Assembly: GCA_008711295.1 (NCBI GenBank)
Contig: VUYV01000226.1
Location: forward strand, 538,250 to 602,249
DNA length: 64,000 nucleotides
Direction of reading: 5' to 3'
Source of the DNA: Anarhynchus alexandrinus
Lineage: Eukaryota; Chordata; Aves; Charadriiformes; Charadriidae
Part shown: positions 12,401 to 22,106 of the stretch, in pieces
Layout of the letters: each line of letters opens with the position of its first letter
How positions within the stretch are numbered: the first letter of the stretch is position 1
Made by a program: the position numbers and the translations under genes
Notes under the pieces: generated by a model
Databases searched by the model: none
What the model was told of the DNA's origin: nothing
The model's input: the letters and a program-made list of their open reading frames with translations, nothing else

Positions 12401-15400
12401 TCCATACAGACCACCAAGAACTCAATATTCTGAGTTTCACTACACTCCAGAGAAGGCAGCAGCAGCATCTCAGATCAGAAAATGCTGAGCCGGGTTGTTT
12501 TACTGTCTCACACATGTGTGAAATCCTTCGTACTAAGCACCCAAGCTTTTCTGCTAACGGTGACAGCTTTGCTGCCCGAACAGAGGAGCGCTCTCTGCCA
12601 GCGCAGGGGCTGTCCCCCCCCGTGCGAGGGACACGCACCAAGCGCTGCCCGCAGGCTGCTCCACCAGCAGCCCAGCCATGGGAACACCGGCGCTGCCCAC
12701 CCCCCTGCCCGGGGAGGGCTCCTGGGGGGACCGTAAGATCCTTCGTGCTTACTCTGCTGTTTCTTTCCCCTTCTCCCGCCTCTGCCCAGCTGCCTCGCCT
12801 CATTAAACTCAGCTAGCGAAGTGGCATTGCTAATTCCTCTGTTAGATCTGGCTCCAAAACTGGTTCAAAAGTGAGCTGTGTGCGGAGACGAGGGATAGAC
12901 AGCGCAGGATGAAGTGAGATTTATTCCTCAGCAAGCTATAAAAAAAACCCCACAACCCAACCACCAAAACCCCCCAAACCCCAAATCACAAAGCAAGCCC
13001 AAAACACACAGGGTAATCAAACAAGTTAACCTGTGTAGTCTCAGGTTATGTTTCAGCCCAACAACTCAGTGCTCCCTCCACCTCTCCATCACACCCATGT
13101 TCTCACACAGCCTACTCTTCCTATCTAACATTGCAGGTCAGTGTTTTTTCTTATCCCCAAATTAAGCTCCTCAACTACAGTCGCAAGAGGAACTCCCAGG
13201 AAGCAGTGCATTTTGTTCACGCAGCACTCAAAATGCTGGTGTTTATTTATATGTAAATTTTAGATGTCTGACCTTTTTGGCTGTTGGATCATCTAGCTGG
13301 TCACAGATCACAGAACGGTCAGGATTGGAAGGGACCTCTGGAGATCATCCAGTCCAACCCCCCTGCCAGAGCAGGGTCACCTGCAGCAGGTTGGTTTATT
13401 CCTGTTTTGAGACGGGGGTTTTCTTGACCCCCGAGTAACTGTCAGCTGCCCCTGGGACAGCAGGTAGCTGCGCTGACGAGCACCGGAGCACAGACTAGCT
13501 GGGAGCCAGCCCAGCTCCCGGCAAGAGAGGCTCTTGCAGGACAGTCCATCTGCCAGCAGCGATCCAGCACGTGGGGAGTCACAGCCTGGCCGGTACCGTG
13601 AGACCCGCACCAGAGACACCCCCTCGCCGCTACACCCAAACCCGGGCGTTCTTCTCCAGCATCATCCCTGTTGCCTTTTTGGTTTGCAAAATATTCCTGG
13701 GGCATTTTGCAACCTCAAGGCTGAGAAAGGTCAGGGAGAAGCACTGCACCCACCCTCCTGGGGACCAGGGAGGGGGGACAAACAGGTTTACAGCGCGAAC
13801 AGGAGGTGCTGGTCATCCACATAGCCACGTTCAACATGGACAGCTGTCCTGATGGTATGGAAATCTATAGGGGATACCTTGTTAACTGATGCAGCTTTCA
13901 TTTCCCTCTAATTTCATGGTATCTCTAAAACAATTCTACATCCAGGCTTCCCCCCAGCTTTGGTAAATGTTCAGAAATCTCCGATCGGGCTGGATAAAAA
14001 TCAGAGAACAGGCCGGATAAAACAACATTCACATCGAGTGAGTGCCTCCGGGCAAGGGGTAGGTGAAGGTTAAACAGATAAAAGAGACTCTTATGCTGCA
14101 ACAGAAATTTCCTGGGGATTAAGCAACTACAGAAAGACGGCTGATAAGAGTCTCACCCACCCACGCAAACTCAGCCACAAGGGGAGGGGGGGAAAGGAAA
14201 ACCCAGAAAAATAGAAAATTTAATAAATAATATATGTACACACCCACATTATATATAATATAATGAAATAGAAAATGATCATTATTTTCTTGTAAAAGAA
14301 AGTCTGTAATTCCTGTGAAACTTCAGCTTCTCATTAAAAAAAAAGGCATTTCAGCTGATGCAAAAATTGTGTGAAACTTCTCAAAAGCTGTTTTCCCTAG
14401 CAAGCAATTCTGCCGACAAAAAGCAGCATCATTTTTGCCTTGGCTGTCAGGAGTAAGGGCTGTCAGAGCTCGTTGCTACCAACCAGCTGTGTTGTACAGA
14501 GAATGACTATTAAAGTTGGTTTGGACCCTCTTGACGCTAGAGAGATCAGCTATCAGTATTTGACTGTGCAGTTGTGGGGAGGCCACGCAGACAATCCATA
14601 AGATCTAAAATATGTATTTCTTCTGCTACAGGCAGTTTCCTTAACTTTATGCAAGAGCCTCCCCCCATTCTCAGACGCACTGTATGCTTTGCCATGCAAC
14701 TGGAAAAAGAAATCCCTCGCATAATGGCTGTCAAACCAACCCCACCAGAGAGTTTAAGCCAAGCACTTTACACAGCTTTTCCCCAGTCAAATACAAATCA
14801 AACCAGCCAACATTTCATTGGCAATACAATTAGCTCAGTCCCCACCGTGCTTTTAGCCAGGGGCTGTATCGATAACCTGGCTGGGGGCTAGCACGAGCTC
14901 CCCGAAACCTCCTCCCCACAGCGGACCGACGGCATTTCCATCTGAGCACGCGGTCAGCGCAGTCGAGTAACGGACTCCTGCAAACCTGAAAACGGGCCGA
15001 AAAGCATTTAGTCGTTTCTGTTCTCTGTAGTGCTGTGCAGTCAGGAATATTTGTAGCAAATAAAACCGCAGGACGACTGTTACGGGCCTGTCTGAAAATT
15101 TTATTTCTGGCTCTCTCCCCTTCCTACCGCTTTTTAATCAAGGGGCAATGCAAATATAAATTGATCTAAAAAAAATGAACTTAAAAACCCAACTGACCCT
15201 AAATAAATACAGCACCCAATCTGCAAGCAAGCAATGCCCCGTCTGGATTTTAGCACTTCACCTGTCCCCTCTAGTGCTGAAATATTGCCGTGGTGCTAAC
15301 ATTGCCTTCTTCATGAAACACTGGCCAAAATGACTTCTTTAATTTCCCTTGGTTTTGTTCTTTTTTCATTGATGAGCCCGGTTTGTGTGCACAGATGAAG

Positions 15401-15917
15401 GAAAAAGGCAAGCACCCCTTTCCCCCAGCTCCTGCTGCCTGGGACCCCATCCCACCTTAGCTTGTAGACACCTTGACCTCAGCACGAGCTCCCACTTAGC
15501 TCAAGGACATACTTTTTTTGCTACAAAACAATTCAGTTTCTAATAAAAAATATTATTACATCCACGTTTTTTTTCAGGACCGTTCCAGGAACTGAAATGA
15601 ACATAAAAAGACCATCAGCTGAAGGCTGTCTTACAAACAGGGAGATGAATGAAATTCCTGCTAACTTGCTGTTCTCTACCTGTGTGTGATAGTTTTACAG
15701 GTGCTTTTTGGCGCTTCTGAGATGCAAGAAAGCAACCGTGAACTCCAGCAACAAGTCCTCCTCCAGGTCCTGCCGCGCGCTGCAGCGGGCGCCGGGCGAC
15801 ACCGGTCCCGCGGCGGCTGCCTCGGCCGGGCAGCCCTCAGCCGACAGCCCGCACCCGCCTCCGCGAGACACCCCACCAGCTCAAAGAGCCGTGCTGCTGG
15901 CTCACCACAGCGCCTGA
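9256..15917 (+). CDS. TMTOPS: TMT-type non-visual opsin, 3' half (two last coding exons; 5' exons outside window)
   Basis: Spliced coding segment made of 9256-9489 and 15693-15917, joined in phase 0 across a 6203-bp GT..AG intron. It encodes the last 152 residues of a retinal-binding GPCR: end of cytoplasmic loop 3, TM6 with CWLP, extracellular loop 3, TM7 with the Schiff-base lysine and NPIIY, then the NKQ/FYRCF helix-8 start and a Ser/Arg/Pro-rich tail. The NKQ-FYRCF junction and the FGKPG loop are, from memory of the family, typical of TMT opsins. OPN3 differs clearly at these positions. TMT opsins are deep-brain and peripheral tissue photoreceptors of non-mammalian vertebrates. Upstream exons (TM1-TM5) were not found in 1-9255, so they should lie more than 9 kb upstream. 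Which TMT paralogue this is cannot be settled here. The gene converges with ST6GAL1. Confidence 0.88.
9490..15692 (+). other. Opsin intron between the TM7 exon and the tail exon
   Basis: A 6.2 kb GT..AG intron. It contains one short minus-strand CR1 3' end (13302-13393), an A/C-rich low-complexity stretch (about 12940-13015), a GC-rich patch (about 12590-12735) and AT-rich DNA around 14220-14290. No additional exon with opsin similarity was seen on either strand. Confidence 0.75.
13302..13393 (-). mobile_element. CR1 LINE 3' fragment
   Basis: Reverse-complement CR1 3' end: TCACAGATCACAGAACGGTC, then the GGAAGGGACCTCTGGAGATC core and GCCAGAGCAGGGTCACCTGC. About 90 bp; lies in the opsin intron. 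Confidence 0.92.
15693..15917 (+). CDS. TMTOPS: TMT opsin last coding exon (C-terminal tail)
   Basis: The acceptor is a T/G-rich stretch ending TGATAG at 15692. The 225-bp exon encodes 74 residues and a TGA at 15915-15917. It begins FYRCFLALLRCKK, the helix-8 sequence expected directly after NKQ in opsins; its cysteines (tail positions 4 and 11) are possible palmitoylation sites. A Ser/Arg cluster (NSSNKSSSRS, positions 17-26) could be kinase/arrestin sites, followed by an Ala/Pro-rich end. Both flanking exon boundaries are phase 0, so the join keeps frame. The exon is far richer in CpG than its surroundings, which makes it look like a small CpG island and produces long spurious open frames on both strands (about 15676-15997). 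The acceptor was chosen because it alone restores the FYRCF alignment. Confidence 0.88.
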   Translation, partial: FYRCFLALLRCKKATVNSSNKSSSRSCRALQRAPGDTGPAAAASAGQPSADSPHPPPRDTPPAQRAVLLAHHSA

Positions 15918-16143
15918 GCCAGGCTGCCCGTCTAACGCCGCTGGCTGCCACCGTGTTTGGGCAGTTTGAGTCCAGACATGAGAGTTTTGCCAAATGACCT
16001 CAGCTGGTGGCTTTGTTTCCCATGAAAACTTGCCTGTCTGCTTCCCCAGAGGTTGGCTTCACCAATAAGCTGTTGCCCTGCTTCTCAAAGACTCCTGCCT
16101 AATCAAATGCTGGGAGTTTTATGAGAGTTTTGGAAGAAAACAA

Positions 16144-16149
16144 AATAAA
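16144..16149 (+). promoter_or_regulatory. Candidate opsin polyadenylation signal (AATAAA)
   Basis: First canonical AATAAA downstream of the opsin stop, about 227 bases after it. Further AATAAA copies arise inside the (AAAAT)n microsatellite starting near 16180. None has transcript support, so actual use is unknown. Confidence 0.25.
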
Positions 16150-16180
16150 AAACCCACAGATGCCTCTAGAAAAAAGGTTT

Positions 16181-16224
16181 AAATAAAATAAAATAAAATA
16201 AAATAAAATAAAATAAAATAAAAT
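16181..16224. repeat. (AAAAT)n microsatellite
   Basis: About nine perfect pentanucleotide units in a row. It lies within 300 bases of the opsin stop codon, so it may be in or just beyond the 3'UTR. Length polymorphism is likely. Confidence 0.95.
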
Positions 16225-18335
16225 ATTCTAAAGACTTTCTGCCCAAAACCAACCAAACACAAAACCCCAAACCCAACAACAAGACAGAGACCCAGAGCAC
16301 TTTGCTGCAGAACAGCTCCAAGAAACAACCTACGCACGAAGTGGGGAAGCAAAGAGGTTTTTCTCCAGTAGAAAAAACTGTCAGCCTCCAGATGGCTTCT
16401 CTCTGGTTCGGATTATACTGTACCTTAAAAGTTGCATTTTGCTTTTGAGTACAAACCTGAACAGATTATGAAGAACTGCAGTTATGAATTAAAGTTCTAC
16501 CAAAAGTTAAAGTGCATATATCGGATGTGTTTCAAAGCATAGAAACTGCAGCTGAAGCTTGAGAACCCAAGTATTTTAGGGATTTTTTTTTTTTAATTTT
16601 GTCTATTATTTTTACAAATCTGCTGGTTTGTAAGCGTCAAGCCAAAAGCAAGAGTGAGTCCAGCCCTTTTGAGAAATGCAGCTACCTGAGGGTTTGTGGA
16701 GCCAAAAGGGCCAGCCCAGTCAGTGCAGGCTGTGAGCGGTGCAGCTGCACTCGTTGATACCAGACGGAACCCTGCAGCATCCAGCAGTAGTGGCTACAGC
16801 GTCTTTTTACCCAGAATAGTCCCAGTGACCCCAGCAGGAAAGCTGGATGGGGACCTTCTACAGGATCTTCCTCCTGGACCATCTCTGGGAACTTGAAGTG
16901 ACAGATGGTATCTTCTACAAACAGGAAAGTGTTGGAAAGCGTCAGAAGTACAGCTGGAGGAGGAATTAAAAACAAACAAACACAGAACAACCTTCTCCCT
17001 CATTAACTCTGAGCACAATCCCAATATTTTGACAATATTTGTCATCTCGAATAGGAAGGAAAAAGTGAAATAGCAACATTCTGTGGAGGATTACCTTTCA
17101 AATCCCAAACTACAGAGGAATGCCATCCAGGGAAATGCCATCTTTCAGATGAGCTTCACACTGACGTACATCCACACCACTGCCGCGGTAGCTATCAAAA
17201 ACTGGCATCGCAGCGCTTTAATTACCTTGCATTAGCCAAGCCAGAACCGGGAGACACAGAGGTCTGGGTGAATGAGCAATGCGGGAGAAAAAGGTCATTG
17301 GATTTTTTTGATCTCTGCATGAGTGGGATCTGTTTCAAATTGCCCATGTTAGATCTTTCCCTATACATAAGGACATGTATCACGTTCAGGAATAAGCGAA
17401 CCGCTGAGGACTTCAGCACAGTGCCCACCTGCAGCTGGGCAGGAGGGAGGATGCAGGAACCTGCCCGCAACCCTTTCCTGGAAGTAAAAACAGATCAGAC
17501 TATCGACAATCTTAAAACCACATATTGCAGTTAAGAGAGAGCAGCACTGAGAAACGACTGCCGCAAAACCTTCACAGGCTCAGCAGATTCCCCGAGCAGC
17601 CCACGATGCTCAAGACAGTCCCCCAGGAGGATGCGAGCCCCCCGCCTCCCCCGCCGAGCCTGCCAAACCCACTCGACTCAACCGAGAGTCATTCCTGTTC
17701 AAAGCTCTTACACCTTTGGTGTTACCACCAAAGACAGAAGCCCCTCGTGTGCCCACTCGAAGGCAGAGGGCGTTCGCCAGCCGCAGGGCTGGCACAGCAC
17801 AGCCCCACCGCCTCCTCCCCACTGGTCTCCATCTCCATCTCCCCACCGCCACGGAGCACGCTCTGCACATCCCTACGACAGCCCCTGTTTCAAATTGATA
17901 TTATTGGGGTTTACAGGTGTCTTTTCCTTCCAGGGATGTGGGTTTATTTTTCCTTTGCGATGTTACCAAAAGCCTTCTCATGCTGACGCGTTACTGCACA
18001 ACCTAGTTCTTTTTTTTCTCCTTAAGCCCCAACTGCAGTAATAACCTAAATAACACCAAATGTTTCCAAATACAGAAGCTGAACCCATGAAGTGAGGCGT
18101 TTGCTGAGGTTATATTAGTGGATGAAATCAAAGCAACGGATGCACTTATTGCAAATGAATACACATCAATTATTTACTCCCAAGCACACACTTTTAAAGG
18201 GTGGTTTGTTATTTTTTAGATTACAAAGCACACCAGGAATTTTTCAATTCATCTTTTCCTTACCTTGATATCGTCTTTAGGTGGATTATTAAATTTCAGT
18301 ATGTATTTCTACATTAATATTAATTTTGCAACTAT

Positions 18336-18356
18336 GGTGACTGGTGACTGGTGACT
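18336..18356. repeat. Perfect heptamer tandem (GGTGACT)x3
   Basis: Three consecutive exact copies of GGTGACT. Minisatellite-like slippage product with no known role. Confidence 0.95.
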
Positions 18357-18568
18357 TTAGTATATGCAAGAATCTGTTCCGTCTCAGAGTGTACAAATTT
18401 GGCTTTGGTACATGTCTTTGAGGTGTTAAATAGCGTGTGGCTTGCGATACGTATTTCATGTTTTCAACACAAATTGTTCGTTTCTGTTCCATTATCCCTG
18501 TAACCTGTGGCAAACACCACCTGCAGCTCTGCTCCTGCAAGTGGCTTGTCACCGCTCTGTTTGGAAAC

Positions 18569-18673
18569 ATGCAGGGTGTTGGCGCTATCAATAAAAACAT
18601 CCTCGTGCTGTTCCTTGCCAGCCTGACTTCCTCTGTGGCAGCGGAGCACTTCGGTCTCTCCGCGCTTTCACAG
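18569..18673 (+). other. Signal-peptide-like open exon candidate
   Basis: An ATG with A at -3 opens a 35-codon frame that ends exactly at a strong CAG|GTGAGT donor (GT at 18674). The product would have a short polar start, a hydrophobic core (NILVLFLASLTSSVAA) and a plausible signal-peptidase site after VAA. The frame is also open upstream of the ATG to 18437. No family was recognised and no partner exon was found downstream, so it may be chance. Confidence 0.2.
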
Positions 18674-20627
18674 GTGAGTGGTTTTGACAGAGGACTTGAG
18701 GCTGAATTTCGCAGTAGCAACAGCAGCAAGGAGAGCAACTTGAGAAACGGGATTGCCACCACTCAGCGTGCTCCAGAAAGAACGCCTGTAAAAGATTATA
18801 GCTCCCAAAGGTTTCTAATCCTTCCTAAACATTTGGGAGGCTTCAGCTTTCTTCCCAGGGGAGGACTTTTGGGAAAGCTTAGGCAAAAATAGATTCCCAT
18901 TGTTGGGCGCAGTAACAGCAACAACAAAAATCCACTTTCAGAAGAGGAGTCAGCTTCCTCTGTCTACACTTATCATTAATTTAGCCTACCACAGAGAATG
19001 GTATTTGGGCTTGCACTAGGAGGAGGTAGGGCACGGATACGGAACGAGTGGCACTGGTCGGCTCAGGTGGGTACGAGCCAGGTTAACAGCAGAGCCAAGC
19101 GTTGGGTTTTCTTTTTTACTGAGAGCTACAGAAAGGTTTTGCTGTGCACATACCCCTTCAGCAGAAAACACATGAAGCACATAGTCCAGTGACCATGCAA
19201 ATTGGGTTTTAAGCATGCCTGCTTTGCCCTTCACGGTTTTCAAGCACACGGGAAGGGAAGGTCCATGCTGGGCTTCCAACGCTGCCGACCGGAGTGGTTT
19301 GACTGGCCGGCTGCAGGCTGTGCCGTCCTTCTGCGTACGGTAGTTTTATGTTGGAGCAGCACGAGGAAACCCAGCTCTGCACATCAGTGTTGAGGCACAT
19401 CAGTCACCGCCACAGCCTCCACGCAATTCCCCATACATGGCACCAGAGAGATGGCGGCGGCACTTTATTTATGCTGCCCAATAGTTGCATTCGGGATACT
19501 TTAACCAACTTGTTGGATAATACAATCTAGGTGATATCAATTTTATTTAACAAAAAAACAAACCAAACCAAACAACCATAACCAAAACAACACAAAACCA
19601 AACAAAAAAAACTCAAACAGATTACAACTCACACCTCTGAAGTGAGTGATTCCTCTCTGTGAAAAGGAGGTACAGCTCCCATTTGTTTCAACCAGTGTAC
19701 AGCCTTATACTTCCTGATGTTTATAAGCAGCTCATCATTTCATTTCAGCAAGTAAATTTGCTATCTGCAACGGCTGTCATTAAAAGAGCAGATCATTTCA
19801 TAACAATTTACCTGGATTTTTTTCAAAACTAAGCTTCGTAGCAGTGTAACAGGCAGTACTGCGGGGTGTTCAACAAACAGTCAGGCATTCAGCCTTCTCT
19901 TATCTGCTCTTCAGCACCTCCAGCATCTGAAAAATAGCTAAATGACTGAAAATTTGCTCCTTATTTGCTCCTTGTACTATTTTGCATCCTTTTTTTTTTT
20001 GTGATATGGAAATGCTACGTAGCTTTGAAATTAGGCATTTCAGAACCAAACCCTAGTAAACCCTTAGGACGTCCCAAGAGAGACTTTGCATAGTATTTGG
20101 ATGTAAATCTAAGAAGCAAGTTTAGGGTCAAGCTGAACCTATACAAGAGGAAATGAATATCAAGCAATTCCAAGTAGCCCCACTTTCTTTAGTGATCTCC
20201 CTTCTCAGCATCAGGCAAGAATAACAAAGGATGGTTATAGTGGGTATCGGCAGCACAACCACCACGTTGGCAGCACGCACGCCACCGAGCCTTGCGCTGA
20301 CCCGTGGGACGCATCAGATGTCACCCACCAGAGGCAGAAACCACGTTGTACTTATTAGATAAACACCTTTTAAATACTCTCTCCTTTAATATCTGGATTG
20401 AGAGTTGACTCTGGTTTAGGTGGAAACATGGTACCTGAGCTAAAGTCTCTTCAGTCAAAGGGATTTTCTCACCAACTCTATGAGGGCTTGCTTCAGGCCC
20501 ATAGTGAAACTTGATTTTAAGCAAATCGGTTCTCAGTCATCCTCTCCCTCACCTTGAATCAAATGTAAATACCAGCTTAGCTTTAAAAGACCTAGGTCCC
20601 ACATCAGAAGTAGAACAAGCAGAAGTC

Positions 20628-21416
20628 AGAGAGAAACCTTATGCAATTCAACAAGAACAAGTGTAGGGTACTACGCCTGGGGAGGAATAACCCCATGCAT
20701 CAGTACAGGTTGGGGTCTGACCTCCTGGAGAGCAGCTCTGTGGAAAGGGACCTGGGAGTCCTGGTGGACAACAGGATGACCATGAGCCAGCAATGTGTGC
20801 TGGTGGCCAAGAAGGCGAATGGCATCCTGGGGCGCATCAAGAAGAGTGGCCAGCAGGTCGGGGGAGGTCATCCTCCCCCTCTACTCTGCCCTGGTGAGGC
20901 CACATCTGGAGTACTGTGTCCAGTTCTGGGCTCCCCGGTTCAAGAATGACAGGGAACTGCTGGAGAGGGTCCAGCAGAGGGCTACAAAGATGATTAGGGG
21001 ATCGGAGCATCTCTCTTATGAGGAAAGACTGAGGGACTTGAGTCTTTTTAGTCTAGAGAAAAGAAGATTGAGGGGGGATCTTATTAACGCTTACAAATAC
21101 TTAAAGGGAAGGTGCCAGGGGGATGGGAACAGTCTTTTTTCAGTGGTGCCTGGTGACAGGACAAGAGGGAACAGGCACAAACTTGAACATAGAAAGTTCC
21201 ATCTTAACATTAGGAGGAACTTCTTTCCTGTGAGGGTGGCAGAGCACTGGCACAGGCTGCCCAGAGAGGTTGTGGAGTCTCCCACTCTGGACACATTCCA
21301 AACCCACCTGGATGCTGTCCTGTGCAACCTGCTGTAGGTGACCCTGCTCTGGTGGGGGGGTTGGACTAGATGATCTCCAGAGGTCCCTTCCAACCCTGAC
21401 CATTCTGTGATTCTGT
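20628..21416 (+). mobile_element. CR1 LINE with ORF2 C-terminal remnant
   Basis: Longest repeat in the window, about 790 bp. It encodes the C-terminal part of the CR1 ORF2 reverse transcriptase (NKNKCRVLRLGRNN, then [19 protein letters not shown] in another frame, then [19 protein letters not shown]). The change of frame near 20850-20870 marks a frameshift, so the copy is dead. It ends in two ATTCTGTGA units. A 6-bp match, GAAGTC, at 20622-20627 and 21417-21422 may be a target-site duplication. 5'-truncated, as usual for CR1. Confidence 0.95.
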
Positions 21417-22064
21417 GAAGTCCTTTGGGAGAAGGATGAAGGCCTGCAGGAGATGCAGCGAGGTAACGCCCAAGGAAATTTGGTTTTACTGGTCGCATGC
21501 GAGAAGGGACCGCCAGCGCTGACCCTTGAGTTATTCTGCAGAGTTGATGGCAATAAGCAGCAGCCCAGTCTTGGTCAGTGCAGGAATCAGACAGGACAGC
21601 ACTCGGAAAGGTAGGGACCTCATGTACAAGTTATTTTTACATAGCGCAGTGCCGGAGGACAACTATATTTAGCGTGATTAACATTTACTTCAGTTACTAT
21701 AGTGACTGATTTTATTTGTCTTCTGCATGGGACAGATGTCTATTTTCTCCTACAGGCCTTAGAGAACATCACCCAAAAAAGGCAGTGCTTTTCGGTCACA
21801 CAGCTGGCAACTGAAATAACACCCAGCCCCTGGAACATGTTTCTAAGTTTACTGGGTTTTGCCTATCAAACTATAAGCAAATTTGACAGCAGACAGACAA
21901 ATTACAGCAGAACGACATCAGCACCTTAACCAGCTCATAAAGGGTTCTGCAGCACTTTTGTGCTGTTTTGGCAACCAGAGCAGAGAGAGTATACCAGGTG
22001 ACCCCTTTTCTTTTCATGATATGAACATCAGGGCCTTGTTTTCAAGCCTACTGAACACCAGCAA

Positions 22065-22106
22065 CTACTAGTTAGGGCTCCTACACCAGCCCTACTAGTT
22101 AGGGCT
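22065..22106. repeat. 15-bp direct repeat with perfect hairpin
   Basis: CTACTAGTTAGGGCT occurs at 22065-22079 and again at 22092-22106. The second copy closes an exact inverted repeat, AGCCCTA/TAGGGCT with a 5-base loop (22088-22106). Confidence 0.9.

Noticed and set aside
15676..15997. Open frames of over 100 codons on both strands around 15.7-16.0 kb
   Set aside because: They overlap the opsin tail exon in other frames and come from its GC-rich, stop-poor composition.
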